Assembly: GCA_017999235.1 (NCBI GenBank)
Contig: JAGOBN010000202.1
Location: 1-7,201, forward strand
Direction of reading: 5' to 3'
DNA from: Anaerolineales bacterium
GTDB taxonomy: Bacteria > Chloroflexota > Anaerolineae > Anaerolineales > UBA6663
Length of the DNA: 7,201 nt
Part shown: one piece after another, positions 6,155 through 7,201 of the stretch
Layout: each line of letters opens with the position of its first letter
Position numbering within the stretch: the stretch's first letter is position 1
Notes under the pieces: model-generated
Seen by the model: only the letters and a program-made list of their open reading frames with translations
Databases searched by the model: none
Told to the model about the DNA's origin: nothing
Made by a program: the position numbers and the translations under genes

Positions 6155-7198
6155 TTACTTCTGGATCTCGGTGATCGCGGTCGTGAAAATGCCGGCATCG
6201 CCGAAGAACTTCGGCGTAGCCGCCGCCCAGCCCTGGAATTGGCCGGCGATGGTGAAGAGGTCCGCCACCGGCGGGAAGCGGCTGGCGGTGGCGGCCGCCA
6301 CCTGGGGATCCACCGATCGCAGACCATAGTCCGCGAAGACTTGCTGCGCCTCCGCGGTGAAGAGGAAATTTACAAACGCTTCCGCCGCGGCGCGGGCGCC
6401 GTGCTTATCGACGTACGTATCGACAACCGCTACTGGGTTCTCGATCAGGATCGTCGCGGTTGGTTTCACCAGTTCATAATCCTGGCCGCCCTGCTGCCCT
6501 ACCAGCACTTCGTTCTCGTAGGTGATGGCCACATCGCCCACGCCGTTTTCGAAGTTGGTGATGCTCTCGCGCGCGCCCTTGTCCATGACCGTCACGTTCT
6601 TGAAGACGGCTTTCAAGAAATCGGTGGCGGCCGCCTCATCGCCGGCCGCCACGCCCGCCACCTTCCCGCGCAGCGCCGCCCCGTAGAGCGCGAGAATATT
6701 CCACATCGCCCCGCCGCTCGTCTTCGGGTTGGGGGTCAAGATCTGGAGGCCCGGCTGCGCTAGGTCAGCCCAATCGTGAATACCCTTGGGGTTGCCCGGG
6801 CGAACCGCGAAGACGACGATGGAGTTGCTCACCATGCCCTTGTAGGGGCCGGCTTGCCAGTCATGCGTGATCAGGCCGGCCTGCACAATTCGCGTAATAT
6901 CGGCTTCCAGGGAAAGCGCCGTCACATCGGCCTCAAACCCTTCAACGATGGCGCGCGATTGAGCCCCCGAGCCAAGGTACGACTCCTCAAACGTCACGTC
7001 TTGCCCGGTCTTCGCCTTCCACTGAGCGGCGAATATAGGAATCAGCTTGCCATAGGCCTCGCGGGGCGTGGTATAGGCGCCGAGGACCAGCTTGACCGGG
7101 CCTTGGCCGTCCGGCACAGCCGTGGCGGCCGGCGCCGCCGCGTCGCCACAGGCGGTCAGCAGCCCACCCAGAACGCCCACGAGGACGAGAAACCGCAC
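6155..7198 (-). CDS. sbp: Sulfate/thiosulfate ABC transporter substrate-binding lipoprotein (5' end may extend beyond window)
   Basis: The protein binds sulfate or thiosulfate outside the membrane and hands it to a CysTWA-type permease. A short hydrophobic leader ends in the lipobox LTAC (Cys17), so the mature protein is probably lipid-anchored, followed by an Ala/Pro-rich linker (18-33). The family core is clear: LVLGAYTTPREAYGKLIPIF (37-56), SYLGSGAQSRAIVEGFEADV (73-92), where the SGAQSR segment lines the anion site, and NPKTSGGAMWN (157-167), the second family signature. ENGVGDVAITYENE (217-230) and the C-terminal FLFTAEAQQVFADYGLR (278-294) also fit. In the window the first possible start is GTG at 7198. 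The frame stays open to the window edge and the signal peptide from GTG is short, so the real start may lie upstream. Permease and ATPase genes are not downstream and may lie outside the window. The stop is 298 bases before metY. Confidence 0.9.
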   Translation of the reverse strand: MRFLVLVGVLGGLLTACGDAAAPAATAVPDGQGPVKLVLGAYTTPREAYGKLIPIFAAQWKAKTGQDVTFEESYLGSGAQSRAIVEGFEADVTALSLEADITRIVQAGLITHDWQAGPYKGMVSNSIVVFAVRPGNPKGIHDWADLAQPGLQILTPNPKTSGGAMWNILALYGAALRGKVAGVAAGDEAAATDFLKAVFKNVTVMDKGARESITNFENGVGDVAITYENEVLVGQQGGQDYELVKPTATILIENPVAVVDTYVDKHGARAAAEAFVNFLFTAEAQQVFADYGLRSVDPQVAAATASRFPPVADLFTIAGQFQGWAAATPKFFGDAGIFTTAITEIQK

Positions 7199-7201
7199 TA
7201 G

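Overview
The window is GC-rich DNA of bacterial type. It most resembles a Chloroflexota (Anaerolineae-like) genome, judged from a lipoprotein-type sulfate-binding protein, an MtaA/MtbA-like methyltransferase, a DUF4395 protein and a GH38 enzyme in one neighbourhood. That assignment is an inference from gene content and I hold it only moderately; no marker gene in the window fixes the taxon.

Layout. Positions 1-137 (+) carry the last 44 codons of a gene whose ending looks like a GH38 alpha-mannosidase. Next comes a lone XRE-type antitoxin-like regulator (261-662, -), then about 350 bases without a convincing gene. At about 1014-1188 (-) a promoter, a strongly foldable stretch and an intrinsic terminator together look like an independent small RNA gene. 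The rest of the window, 1256-7198, is a run of six minus-strand genes. In transcription order they are a sulfate/thiosulfate-binding lipoprotein (5' end probably outside the window), metY (O-acetylhomoserine sulfhydrylase), a URO-D superfamily protein with the zinc-ligand pattern of MtaA/MtbA methyltransferases, cysK (cysteine synthase), a DUF4395 membrane protein with a CxxC motif, and a five-cysteine DsrE/SaoD-like protein.

How they work together. The run reads as a sulfur-assimilation locus. Sulfate is captured outside the cell. Sulfide, made by reduction genes not seen here, is then fixed into homocysteine (MetY) and cysteine (CysK). The last two genes look like thiol or persulfide handling proteins. 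The methyltransferase-like protein sits directly after the homocysteine-making enzyme, which suggests it methylates homocysteine or another thiol; this is the most interesting functional hypothesis in the window.

Regulation. metY is preceded by a leader of about 200 nt that ends in a perfect intrinsic terminator only 31 bases before the start codon, with upstream segments able to pair with the terminator's 5' arm. This looks like transcription attenuation or a riboswitch. I could not match it to a SAM, cobalamin, THF or T-box consensus.
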